From NCBI GenBank assembly GCA_947584375.1, contig CANPWL010000007.1, forward strand, positions 1 to 64,000: DNA of 64,000 bases. Direction: 5' to 3'. Positions 45,674-53,286 of the stretch are shown in pieces. Both the position numbers and the translations under genes were made by a program. Below the pieces are notes generated by a model, which had not been told where the DNA came from, ran no database searches, and saw nothing but the letters and a program-made list of their open reading frames with translations. Every line of letters starts with the position of its first letter. The first letter of the stretch is position 1. The stretch is from an uncultured Clostridia bacterium (GTDB lineage Bacteria > Bacillota > Clostridia > Oscillospirales > Ruminococcaceae).

Positions 45674-46231
45674 TTAAATGATAAGATTTTGATCAACCTC
45701 AGCTTTGTTGGATTTTAGAAAATCCAATATGTAAGCTGAAACCTCCGGGACATCAAAGGGAACATCGCCTAATATTTCACGAAGCTCTCTGGTGTCCAAT
45801 GTGAAAGATTTGTCATTCACCGTATAGGTGTAGACAAAATCAATATTTTTGTTCAATGTTATCAGACTGTGCATTGTACTCGACATATCGCCAAGTGGCA
45901 TTCTGTCAATGTGATTAAGTGTGAAAACCGCAGTGACCTGCGTTCCCTCGCCGACTTTTGATTTTATTTCAAACGAACCGTCTGTATTTTCAGCCGCCTC
46001 TTTGAAAAACGGAACTCCAAGCCCAACCTTTCTGGTAGTTCTTGTTGTGAAAAACGGGTCGCACACCTGTGAAACCTGTTCATCAGTCATTCCGCAGCCG
46101 TTGTCGTCGATCTCAATAATCAGCTTATTTTCATTTGAATCTGCAAAAACTGATATTTCAACAAGCGAAGCGTTTGCCTTAACAGAATTTTGTGCAACAT
46201 CTAATACATTGAGTGAAATTTCAGTCATCAT
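45674..46231 (-). CDS. GHKL (histidine-kinase-like) ATPase within the hydrogenase operon
   Basis: 185 residues. An isolated GHKL ATP-binding domain: N-box DVAQNSVKANA, G1-box DDNGCGM, and GLGVPFF as the G2 region. There is no phosphoacceptor domain or membrane segment. Its ATG overlaps the last base of the hndA stop (TAATG), so it is translationally coupled. Similar proteins recur inside hydrogenase operons of Firmicutes, but their role is not known; a signalling or assembly role is inferred. Confidence 0.85.
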   Translation of the reverse strand: MMTEISLNVLDVAQNSVKANASLVEISVFADSNENKLIIEIDDNGCGMTDEQVSQVCDPFFTTRTTRKVGLGVPFFKEAAENTDGSFEIKSKVGEGTQVTAVFTLNHIDRMPLGDMSSTMHSLITLNKNIDFVYTYTVNDKSFTLDTRELREILGDVPFDVPEVSAYILDFLKSNKAEVDQNLII

Positions 46232-46728
46232 TATTCTGCATATTTTGCCAGAATACCATCGACGTCATCCACTGTCAGACGACCGTAAACATCATCATTT
46301 ACTGTTAGTACGGGAGCAAGTCCGCAAGCACCGATGCATCTGCAGTCAACAAGTGTAAACTTACCGTCGGATGTTGTTTCACCGCCGTTGATACCCAACT
46401 TTTTAGATAACTCGTCAAAAATGTCGCCTGAGCCCTTTACATAACAAGCTGTACCAAGACAAACGGAAATAGTGTATTTTCCTTTTGGATTCAGCGTGAA
46501 TTGCGAGTAGAAGGTAGCTACTCCGTAAATTTTCTCAAGCGGGATATCCATTTCATGTGCGATTATCTTCTGCACCTCAATAGGAAGATATCCGTAAATT
46601 TCCTGCGCTTTCTGAAGAATAGGCATTAATGCTCCCTTATCACTTTTGTGAGAAGCTATAACTTCTTTTAACTTAGCTTCTTGTTCTTTGGTGCCGGAGA
46701 AAGGGATAGAACATTTTTTTGCTGCCAT
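46231..46728 (-). CDS. hndA: Hydrogenase subunit HndA (NuoE-like)
   Basis: 165 residues. NuoE-type thioredoxin fold with four cluster cysteines in VCLGTACYVKG and DCRCIGACGLAPVLTV. The start has AAGGAGG upstream. First gene of the leftward operon hndA, GHKL ATPase, hndB, hndC, hndD, divergent from the sensory-hydrogenase operon. Confidence 0.94.
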   Translation of the reverse strand: MAAKKCSIPFSGTKEQEAKLKEVIASHKSDKGALMPILQKAQEIYGYLPIEVQKIIAHEMDIPLEKIYGVATFYSQFTLNPKGKYTISVCLGTACYVKGSGDIFDELSKKLGINGGETTSDGKFTLVDCRCIGACGLAPVLTVNDDVYGRLTVDDVDGILAKYAE

Positions 46729-47165
46729 TTGTGAACCTCCTTAATATTTAGTGTAAAATCATACATAGTTAAACAGCTGAATTTCTAGTTTATATAATAT
46801 AACTGTTCAGCTCAATTCTGGAGAAAGAGTGATTTTTCTCCTATAATACCTTAATAAGTGCATAATAATCACTTATAGACTATTATAACATATTATTAAA
46901 TAAACTGCTATAAACATTATAAACATACAGAAGTCATTTTTTTTGTTTAAACTGTACAATTTGTTCAAGTATATATGGATTGGTATTTTTTGTAATTGTA
47001 AAACAAGTGAAATAGTCTTGAAAACAAGTTGAAAAAATGTTATTATAAAATATATATGTTTTAAAATTAAATTTAGAAATATTTAAGTTCCGTTATGTAA
47101 AAAAGATATATATTAAATCATATTGAATTTTGCAATTTTCGTATAGGAAAGGAATGGTGAATGTT
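46729..47165. promoter_or_regulatory. Divergent control region between the two hydrogenase operons
   Basis: About 440 AT-rich bases. A rightward promoter is clear at 47018. Dyads that might be operators are GGAGAAA/TTTCTCC (46820-46841), ATAAGTG/CACTTAT (46854-46876) and AGCTGAA/TTCAGCT (46779-46817 region). A leftward promoter for hndA must lie here; TATAAT at 46887-46882 (minus) is the best -10 candidate but has a poor -35. I saw no clear TTGTTAA-type Rex box. Confidence 0.5.
47018..47046 (+). promoter_or_regulatory. Promoter of the sensory-hydrogenase operon
   Basis: -35 TTGAAA (47018-47023), 17-base spacer, -10 TATTAT (47041-47046). Confidence 0.65.
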
Positions 47166-47516
47166 ATGACAATTTCAGAGGTAAAGGAATTTCTTGAGGC
47201 AAAAATACTTTGCGGCGAAGAGTATATCGGGAAAGATGTTCATACAGCTTGCGGATCTGATATGATGAGCGACGTTCTTGCATTTGTCAAGGATCAGTCT
47301 GTGCTGATAACAGGACTTAACAATCCGCAGGTCATAAGAACTGCCGAAATGATGGATATTATCTGCATATGCTTTGTAAGAGGCAAGATCCCTGATGAAA
47401 CTATTATTGAAATGGCGGCAGACAGAGGACTTGTTCTTATGGCAACAGATATGAGAATGTTTGAAGCTTGCGGAATTTTATACGAAAAGGGACTTCGCGG
47501 GGGTGCAAAGCATTGA
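47166..47516 (+). CDS. DRTGG-domain protein (first copy)
   Basis: 116 residues, one DRTGG-like domain (MTISEVKEFLEAKILCG and VLITGLNNPQVIRTAEM). Such domains occur beside CBS domains or alone, often in hydrogenase neighbourhoods; they may bind a ligand. ATG 47166 gives the family-like N-terminus with GGTGA 5 bases before; earlier in-frame starts at 47154 and 47130 are possible. It is followed by an overlapping GHKL gene. A second DRTGG protein lies two genes on. Confidence 0.8.
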   Translation: MTISEVKEFLEAKILCGEEYIGKDVHTACGSDMMSDVLAFVKDQSVLITGLNNPQVIRTAEMMDIICICFVRGKIPDETIIEMAADRGLVLMATDMRMFEACGILYEKGLRGGAKH

Positions 47517-47938
47517 GTAATTCTATGACTTTTAAATATACTGTTGACGGAGAGGATTTTACCCGCGCAGGCGAGGCATCCAGCAATGTTAAAGGGAAAC
47601 TCAAGCAAATGGGAGTAAACCCCGATGTTGTGAGAAAGGTAGCCATTGCCATGTATGAGGGAGAGATCAATATGGTCGTTCATGCAAAGGGCGGCGATAT
47701 TACCGTTGAGGTAACTCCGAAGGAAATAATTATGACGCTGAAAGACGTAGGTCCGGGAATACCCGATGTGGAAAAGGCTATGCAGGCAGGGTATTCGACT
47801 GCAAATGAGAATATAAGGTCGCTCGGTTTCGGTGCAGGTATGGGATTGCCCAATATGAAAAAGTATTCTGATGAACTTACAATAGATACAGAACTTGGCG
47901 TGGGAACTACTGTTGTAATGAAGGTAAAAATAAACTAG
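47513..47938 (+). CDS. RsbW-like GHKL ATPase (anti-sigma factor type)
   Basis: 141 residues, a small RsbW/HATPase_c domain with AMYEGEINMVVHAKGG as the N-box, DVGPGIPD as G1 and FGAGMGLPNMKKYSD as G2. Start TTG 47513 overlaps the previous stop (TTGA) and has GGGGGTG upstream; ATG 47525 is an alternative. RsbW-type proteins are serine kinases and anti-sigma factors, but no anti-anti-sigma or sigma gene is adjacent. In this operon it may relay a signal from the sensory hydrogenase. Confidence 0.82.
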   Translation: MSNSMTFKYTVDGEDFTRAGEASSNVKGKLKQMGVNPDVVRKVAIAMYEGEINMVVHAKGGDITVEVTPKEIIMTLKDVGPGIPDVEKAMQAGYSTANENIRSLGFGAGMGLPNMKKYSDELTIDTELGVGTTVVMKVKIN

Positions 47939-47989
47939 TCATTTGAATAGACACACTATACATATTTTATAAGAAATGAGGTGTGGGGA

Positions 47990-49264
47990 ATGGAGAATTT
48001 TATAAATTCGGTAAGGCTTGATAAGGATTTGTGCAAGGGCTGTATACATTGTATAAAGCGCTGTCCTACTCAGGCTATAAGAGTAAGAAACGGAAAGGCT
48101 CATATAATTCCTGAATTTTGTATAGACTGCGGTGAATGTATAAGGGTTTGCCCGCATCACGCAAAGAAAACCCATTACGATCCGCTGGATATTTTAGATA
48201 AATATGAATATAAAGTAGCGCTTCCTGCGCCGTCTTTTTATGCTCAGTTCAATAATTTAGAGGATATAAATATTGTTTTGCGTGCGTTAAAGCATATGGG
48301 CTTTGACGATGTGTTCGAGGTTTCTGCGGCGGCAGAGCTTGTTTCTCAGCTTTCAAGAGAATACATAGAAAAGCATAAGGATAAAGCACCGTTTATAAGC
48401 TCGGCTTGTCCGTCGGTAGTGCGGCTGATAAGGGTGAGATTTCCTAATCTTATCGAGCATATTCTGCCAATAAACGCACCTGTTGAAATAGCCGCCGAGG
48501 AGGCAGCTAAGAAAGCTCTGAAAGATACTGGACTTCCAAGAGAGAAAATAGGGATAGTCTTTTTGTCTCCGTGTCCTGCCAAGGTAACGGCGGCGAAGTA
48601 TCCGATAGTTAATGAAAAATCTGAAATAGACGCAGTTGTTGCAATAAAGCACGTTTATAAAGAAATCCTGCCGTATATGGTCGAGGCTCAGAACGAGAGC
48701 GACGACCTTTTGCAGGCGGGGAAAATAGGCATAAGCTGGGGAGCGTCAGGCGGAGAAGCAGGAGGACTTTTAACGGACAGCTATCTTGCCGCTGACGGCA
48801 TAGAAAATGTCATAAAGGTATTAGAAGAACTTGAAGATCAGAAGATCTCAAACCTTGACTTTATAGAGCTTGACGCCTGTTCAGGCGGTTGTGTAGGCGG
48901 AGTTTTGCAGGTGGAAAATCCTTATGTTGCAAAGTCAAAGCTGAAGCATCTAAGAAAATATATGCCTGTTGCAAAAAATCATATTGAAGAATCAAACGGA
49001 GTTAATAAGGCATACTGGGATAAGGATTTAGAGTATCAGCCTGTATTTAACTTAGGACGTGACTTTGTTGACGGTTTGGCGAAGATGGAGCAGGTCGAAC
49101 AGCTTTGTGATAAGCTGCCCGGTCTTGACTGCGGTTCGTGCGGTGCCCCGACCTGTAAGGCGTTAGCTGAGGATATTGTCAGGGGAATCGCAAATGAGAA
49201 GGATTGTATTTATCTTCTTCGTGAGTATATACATAAATTGTCAAGTGATTTGAAAAAGATTTAG
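47990..49264 (+). CDS. hydS: Putative sensory [FeFe] hydrogenase (HydS-like, group C/D type)
   Basis: 424 residues. N-terminal pair of [4Fe-4S] motifs (CKGCIHCIKRCP and CIDCGECIRVCP), an H-cluster domain (about 75-330) with SSACPSVV, LSPCPAK and DACSGGCVGG, and a C-terminal four-Cys Fe-S domain (CGSCGAPTC). All four H-cluster Cys ligands are present, but the proton-relay Cys of TSCCP is Ala and the Met of the MPC motif is Ser. These are marks of sensory hydrogenases. There is no PAS domain. Start ATG 47990 after GAGGTG. Confidence 0.82.
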   Translation: MENFINSVRLDKDLCKGCIHCIKRCPTQAIRVRNGKAHIIPEFCIDCGECIRVCPHHAKKTHYDPLDILDKYEYKVALPAPSFYAQFNNLEDINIVLRALKHMGFDDVFEVSAAAELVSQLSREYIEKHKDKAPFISSACPSVVRLIRVRFPNLIEHILPINAPVEIAAEEAAKKALKDTGLPREKIGIVFLSPCPAKVTAAKYPIVNEKSEIDAVVAIKHVYKEILPYMVEAQNESDDLLQAGKIGISWGASGGEAGGLLTDSYLAADGIENVIKVLEELEDQKISNLDFIELDACSGGCVGGVLQVENPYVAKSKLKHLRKYMPVAKNHIEESNGVNKAYWDKDLEYQPVFNLGRDFVDGLAKMEQVEQLCDKLPGLDCGSCGAPTCKALAEDIVRGIANEKDCIYLLREYIHKLSSDLKKI

Positions 49265-49294
49265 TTACACCTAAAACGAAAGGTAAGGTATAGT

Positions 49295-49639
49295 ATGACG
49301 GCTTCTGAACTTATTGATAAAGCGGGATTTAAGGTGTTAAATTTACCCGATGAAAATAAAGAAAGAAATATAAGCGGTGTGTATTGCTGCGACTTATTAA
49401 GCGTTGTAATGTCAAAAGGCTTTGAGGACTGCGTATGGATAACCATTATGGGAAACATAAACGCAGTTGCAGTTGCGGCACTTACCGAAATGAGCGTTAT
49501 TGTTCTTGCTGAGGGAACGGCAATAGATGAAAATATGCTCCCTAAGGCTGAGATGCAGGGTATAACGGTTGTGCAGTCAGACAAGCCTATCTATGAAACG
49601 GCAGTTTTGATTTACAACCTGCTTAAAGAAAATGCTTAG
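49295..49639 (+). CDS. DRTGG-domain protein (second copy)
   Basis: 114 residues. DRTGG-like domain with GVYCCDLLSVVMSKG and CVWITIMGNINAVAVAAL. It is a distant relative of the first DRTGG protein, so the operon has two DRTGG units around the GHKL ATPase and hydrogenase. Overlaps the start of the PHP gene by 8 bases. Ligand unknown. Confidence 0.8.
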   Translation: MTASELIDKAGFKVLNLPDENKERNISGVYCCDLLSVVMSKGFEDCVWITIMGNINAVAVAALTEMSVIVLAEGTAIDENMLPKAEMQGITVVQSDKPIYETAVLIYNLLKENA

Positions 49640-50357
49640 CCTGTCTTACGATTTACATATACATTCCTGCCTGTCGCCCTGCGGTGATAATGAATCTACC
49701 CCTGCGAATATCGTCGGAATGGCTTACGTCAAAGAGCTTGATGTTATAGCGCTGTGCGACCATAACACCTCAAAAAACTGCGTTGCGGCAAGCGAGGTGG
49801 CAAAGGCTTACGGCAAGACCCTTATCTGCGGAATGGAGCTTACCACTGAGGAGGAAGTACACGTTGTATGTCTTATGCCCGGTTTGGATAAAGCACTTGA
49901 GCTTGATGAATATGTAAATCAAAGAATAATGCCTGTTGAGAATAATCCCGATATTTTCGGCGAACAACTAATAATGAACAGCGATGACGAGATTATCGGA
50001 CACGAGAACAAGCTGCTTATCAATGCAACGACTATTTCCTTTTCAAAGGTGTTTCCGTTGGTTGAAAGTTTGGGCGGAGTTGCTATACCTGCTCACATAG
50101 ACAAGCAGGCAAACTCACTTTTGGCAAACTTAGGTTTTATCCCGCCGGATTCTACATTTAAAACAGTAGAGCTTAAAAATCTCAATAACCTGCCGAACCT
50201 TAAAGCTCAGCACGATTACTTAAACAACTGTAAGGTCATAACAAGCTCAGACGCACACTATCTTCGGGATATAAACGAGCCTGTTAATTTTCTGCATGCT
50301 GAGGAAAATTCAGCGGAGGCTGTTATTGAGGCATTAAAAAATCCAAAGATTTTGTAG
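49632..50357 (+). CDS. PHP-domain phosphoesterase
   Basis: 241 residues. PHP metal motifs: DLHIHSCLSPCGD, ALCDHNTSKN, GMELTTEEEVHVVCL, VAIPAHID and ITSSDAHYLRD are intact, so it is likely an active metal-dependent phosphoesterase. Start ATG 49632 overlaps the DRTGG gene. As part of this operon it may hydrolyse a signalling phosphate ester or phosphoprotein, but this is inference. Similar PHP genes are seen next to sensory hydrogenases in other Firmicutes as far as I recall. Confidence 0.82.
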   Translation: MLSLSYDLHIHSCLSPCGDNESTPANIVGMAYVKELDVIALCDHNTSKNCVAASEVAKAYGKTLICGMELTTEEEVHVVCLMPGLDKALELDEYVNQRIMPVENNPDIFGEQLIMNSDDEIIGHENKLLINATTISFSKVFPLVESLGGVAIPAHIDKQANSLLANLGFIPPDSTFKTVELKNLNNLPNLKAQHDYLNNCKVITSSDAHYLRDINEPVNFLHAEENSAEAVIEALKNPKIL

Positions 50358-50410
50358 ATGTTTTATAAATCAGGGTTTGAAAAAAATTGCGTATGAATGG
50401 AGGATTTAAA

Positions 50411-50782
50411 ATGAAACAATGCTGTCTTCACGAATCGGGAGAGGATTATTTAGAAACCATTTTAATACTTCACAATAAAACAGGATATGTGCGCTCTATT
50501 GATATTGCAACAGAGTTGGGGTATTCAAAGCCGAGCGTGAGCCGTGCTATGGGTATTCTGAAAGCAAACGGATATATAACCGTCGAGCCGTCGGGGCAGA
50601 TAGTTCTTACAGACGAGGGCAGAAAGAAAGCGGAGTCGGTATATCACAGGCATTTAGTAATAACCGATTTTCTGGAGGGTTTAGGCGTATCGAGAGAAAA
50701 CGCCGAGCTTGACGCTTGCAAGATAGAGCATATTATTTCGGAGGAGACTTTTGCGAGGATAAAGGAGAAGTGCACTGATTAG
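50411..50782 (+). CDS. DtxR/MntR-family metal-dependent regulator
   Basis: 123 residues. Winged helix-turn-helix (SIDIATELGYSKPSVSRAMGILKANGYI) and the start of a dimerisation/metal domain (VYHRHLVITDFLEGLGVSRENAELDACKIEHIISEET). Fe- or Mn-dependent regulator. ATG 50411 follows ATGGAGGATTTAAA; a later copy of the C-terminal SH3 domain is absent. Its position at the end of the sensory-hydrogenase operon suggests that iron supply, needed for H-clusters, is tied to this locus. Confidence 0.85.
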   Translation: MKQCCLHESGEDYLETILILHNKTGYVRSIDIATELGYSKPSVSRAMGILKANGYITVEPSGQIVLTDEGRKKAESVYHRHLVITDFLEGLGVSRENAELDACKIEHIISEETFARIKEKCTD

Positions 50783-50883
50783 AGGTAACAGCAGCGGTTA
50801 CGCTGCATCCTCTTCCGCCTTTGTATAGTTTGATTGATGTTAAAGTTTGTACAACGGCGGGCTTTAGTTTGTTTAAAATGTAT

Positions 50884-51096
50884 TTATTTTTCTGCTTCTT
50901 GCATAAGTTTGTAACAATGTTCGCTCAGTCTTGCGGTTTCGTCTGCTAAACATTCAAGAGCTCCTCTTAAAATGTCATCACCATATATGTGGATAAAATA
51001 CATTACGCAAACTTCGGACAGCCCTTCTAGCTTTTCGGCTTTTTTCTTTATTTCTTCAAAGTCTACTAAATGAACTGCTTTGATTTTTTCTTTCAT
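50884..51096 (-). CDS. Small hypothetical protein
   Basis: 70 residues, not recognised; predicted alpha-helical and charged (Lys/Glu), no membrane segment. ATG 51096 has AAAGGAAG 8 bases upstream on the minus strand. It is divergent from the small XRE-type gene and shares with it the duplicated operator between them, so the two may form a small regulatory pair (for example a toxin-antitoxin-like or partner protein). That is speculation. Confidence 0.6.
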   Translation of the reverse strand: MKEKIKAVHLVDFEEIKKKAEKLEGLSEVCVMYFIHIYGDDILRGALECLADETARLSEHCYKLMQEAEK

Positions 51097-51129
51097 TAAT
51101 GTCACTTCCTTTAATTTGATTTATTTATA

Positions 51130-51152
51130 TTATACACGTATTTTCTGTGTAA
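51130..51152. promoter_or_regulatory. Operator-like inverted repeat, copy 1
   Basis: TTATACAC-N8-TGTGTAA, in the divergent region between the two small genes. Same layout as copy 2. Confidence 0.65.
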
Positions 51153-51199
51153 ATCAATGTGCAATATTATACAAAATTAGAAGTTTATTATTGTTTATG

Positions 51200-51222
51200 T
51201 TATACACATTTATTCTGTGTAA
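51200..51222. promoter_or_regulatory. Operator-like inverted repeat, copy 2
   Basis: TTATACAC-N8-TGTGTAA, exactly 70 bases from copy 1 (about seven helical turns). Lies just upstream of the XRE-type gene. Confidence 0.65.
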
Positions 51223-51253
51223 TATACGCAAAAATAAAAAGAGGTATTAGTTT

Positions 51254-51460
51254 ATGTCTATTCAGTATAAGGTTAATGTTTTAGCAGAATTAAAAGCCAA
51301 AGGCTATAACACATCACGTTTAAGAAAAGAAAAATTATTGGCAGAAGCAACGATACAACTATTAAGACATAACAAAATTGTGTCTTACAAGAATATTTCA
51401 AGACTATGTAAATTACTTGAATGTGATATAGGCGATATTTTAGAGTATAGGGAAGATTAA
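51254..51460 (+). CDS. Small XRE/Cro-type helix-turn-helix protein
   Basis: 68 residues. VSYKNISRLCKLLECDIGDILEYRED is the C-terminal part of a Cro/CI (HTH_26) fold; the first half is the rest of the HTH. GAGGT lies upstream of ATG 51254. It is divergent from a small gene and has two identical operators upstream, so it is probably an autoregulated repressor. Confidence 0.8.
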   Translation: MSIQYKVNVLAELKAKGYNTSRLRKEKLLAEATIQLLRHNKIVSYKNISRLCKLLECDIGDILEYRED

Positions 51461-51600
51461 ACAGATATAAAGTTGTTTAGAATATATCATTGTGCTAACT
51501 TTCCAAAGGCGGCAAAACCACCGGCGGTTCGCCGGACATATTTATGCCCGTACTTTCATATACATAAATGAAAAACTGTATAGAAAGCGGGGCATTAATT

Positions 51601-52377
51601 ATGATTGTAAAAACATTCAAAGTCAGGAAAAAAGGGTTAGTTATATGCGGCGGAATACTTATTGCACTTTTGGTGATACTTATTGTTTGCGGAATCGTGC
51701 ATAAGGCTACGGCAAAAACTTACCCTATGAAAACTGAGAGCGAAAGACAGGCATTTATGAGAGAAATGGGCTGGGAGGTCTCAGAGGAATATACAAGCTG
51801 TAAGGTAGTGTCAATACCTGAGGAGTTTAACGAAACATACGAAAGCTATAACGAGCTTCAGAAAGAGCAGGGCTTTAATCTCAAAAAGTACAAAGGCGAA
51901 ATGGTTGAAATTTATACATATGAGGTGTATAATTATCCCGGAAACTCTGAAAATGTTGTTATTAATTTAATGGTGTTTGAAGAAAAACTTATAGGTGGAG
52001 ACGTTTCCTGCAATGAGCTTGACGGATTTATGCAGGGACTTAAAAATTCCGATCCTGATGCTAAATCCGGATTGGATAAAAAGAGTTCCGAGAAAGAAAG
52101 CAGTGAAGATGATTCTGTTAAATCGGATAGCTCGGAGGATAAAAACAATAATAAGAAAAAGTCTGAGAATAACAGTACAGATAAAACATCAAAGTCTGAC
52201 AAGAAAGAATCTAAAAACACTTTCGACAGCAGTGAGGCTGAAGAAAGTTCAACTGATGTGAGCGACAGCAGTATTGCAGAAGAAAGCAGTACAGAAGTAT
52301 CCGAAGAAAACACATCTGAAGAAAATACATCTGAAGAGAACACTTCCGCTGCCGAAAGCAGTTCACAGCAGTGGTAA
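51601..52377 (+). CDS. DUF4830-type membrane-anchored protein with Ser/Glu-rich tail
   Basis: 258 residues. Short basic N-terminus, one membrane segment (about 13-36), then a DUF4830-like domain with MREMGWEVSEEYTSCKVVSIPEEFN, YNELQKEQGFNLKKYKG and IGGDVSCNELDGFMQGL. From about residue 155 to the end it is a disordered Ser/Glu/Asp/Lys tail with three tandem EENTS units. ATG 51601 is preferred because it starts just before the membrane anchor. Function unknown. A GC-rich CCGGCG/CGCCGG hairpin lies upstream (51522-51536). Confidence 0.78.
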   Translation: MIVKTFKVRKKGLVICGGILIALLVILIVCGIVHKATAKTYPMKTESERQAFMREMGWEVSEEYTSCKVVSIPEEFNETYESYNELQKEQGFNLKKYKGEMVEIYTYEVYNYPGNSENVVINLMVFEEKLIGGDVSCNELDGFMQGLKNSDPDAKSGLDKKSSEKESSEDDSVKSDSSEDKNNNKKKSENNSTDKTSKSDKKESKNTFDSSEAEESSTDVSDSSIAEESSTEVSEENTSEENTSEENTSAAESSSQQW

Positions 52378-52411
52378 GATAATAGCTTTAGAGAAAATAA
52401 AGGAATTATAA

Positions 52412-53131
52412 ATGAAATTAGAATTAATGCGGATTGATAAGTATATTTCAAGTCAGTTGAACGGTGTATCCCGTAAGGACGCTAAAGCCCTTTGCAGAAA
52501 AAATGAGGTCTTGGTGAATGGGTCTGTTGTGAAAAACAGTGATGAAAAAATAGTTGCAGGGAAGGATACCGTTACCGTTCAGGGTGAGAATGTACCTTAT
52601 AAAAAGCATATATATATTATGCTGAATAAGCCTCAGGGATATGTCTGCTCAACAAAGGATGGGAAATCTCCTACTGTTATGGAGCTTGTTCCGCCGGAGC
52701 TTTATCGTGACGGGCTTTTTCCTGCCGGTCGGCTTGATAAAGATACTGAAGGGTTTGTGCTGTTGACCGACGACGGTGAGCTTTCTCACAGAATGCTATT
52801 GCCCAAAAATCACGTAGAGAAAAAGTATTATGCAGAACTTGAATATCCTGTTGAAGAATATTATATCAGCGAGTTTGAAAAGGGTATGCAAATCGATGGC
52901 GGTGACGTTTGCCTTCCTGCAAGGATTGAATTTGTACCGGGAAATGAAAAGGCTTGCTATGTTTATCTTAATGAGGGTATGTATCATCAAGTAAAAAGAA
53001 TGTTTGAGAAATTGTCTAACAAGGTTGTTTTTCTCAAGCGCTTGAGAATTGGAAGACTTGACCTTGATGAAAATCTTGCATCGGGTGAGTGTTTGGAACT
53101 TTTGCACAAAGATGTTGAAAAGATTTTGTAA
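52412..53131 (+). CDS. rsuA: RsuA/RluB-type pseudouridine synthase
   Basis: 239 residues. N-terminal S4 domain (RIDKYISSQLNGVSRKDAKALCRKNEVLVNG), then the catalytic domain with LFPAGRLDKDTEGFVLLTDDG (Asp of the GRLD motif) and the YHQVKRMFEKLSNKVVFLKRLRIG C-terminal part. Modifies small- or large-subunit rRNA; RsuA (16S U516) versus RluB cannot be separated from the sequence. Start ATG 52412 follows AAAGGA. Confidence 0.9.
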   Translation: MKLELMRIDKYISSQLNGVSRKDAKALCRKNEVLVNGSVVKNSDEKIVAGKDTVTVQGENVPYKKHIYIMLNKPQGYVCSTKDGKSPTVMELVPPELYRDGLFPAGRLDKDTEGFVLLTDDGELSHRMLLPKNHVEKKYYAELEYPVEEYYISEFEKGMQIDGGDVCLPARIEFVPGNEKACYVYLNEGMYHQVKRMFEKLSNKVVFLKRLRIGRLDLDENLASGECLELLHKDVEKIL

Positions 53132-53286
53132 GCTTGAATGGAAAATTATCAAGATTTAGTAATTATAAATAATTTATCTCTTTAAACTTTAGTGAAAAAA
53201 CCGTTGAAATCAAGCAGTCAAATTTGTTATTATATTATTGAGCAAAATATTATTTATTAAATATATTAACGGGAGGTCATATATAA

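Noticed and set aside
46729..47165. Rex-box operator
   Set aside because: Looked for TTGTTAA-N4-TTAACAA-like sites between the hydrogenase operons; only partial matches exist, not enough to call.
51933..52451. 172-residue leftward ORF opposite the DUF4830 protein
   Set aside because: Leu/Ser-rich antisense of the Ser/Glu-rich tail; lacks a ribosome site.
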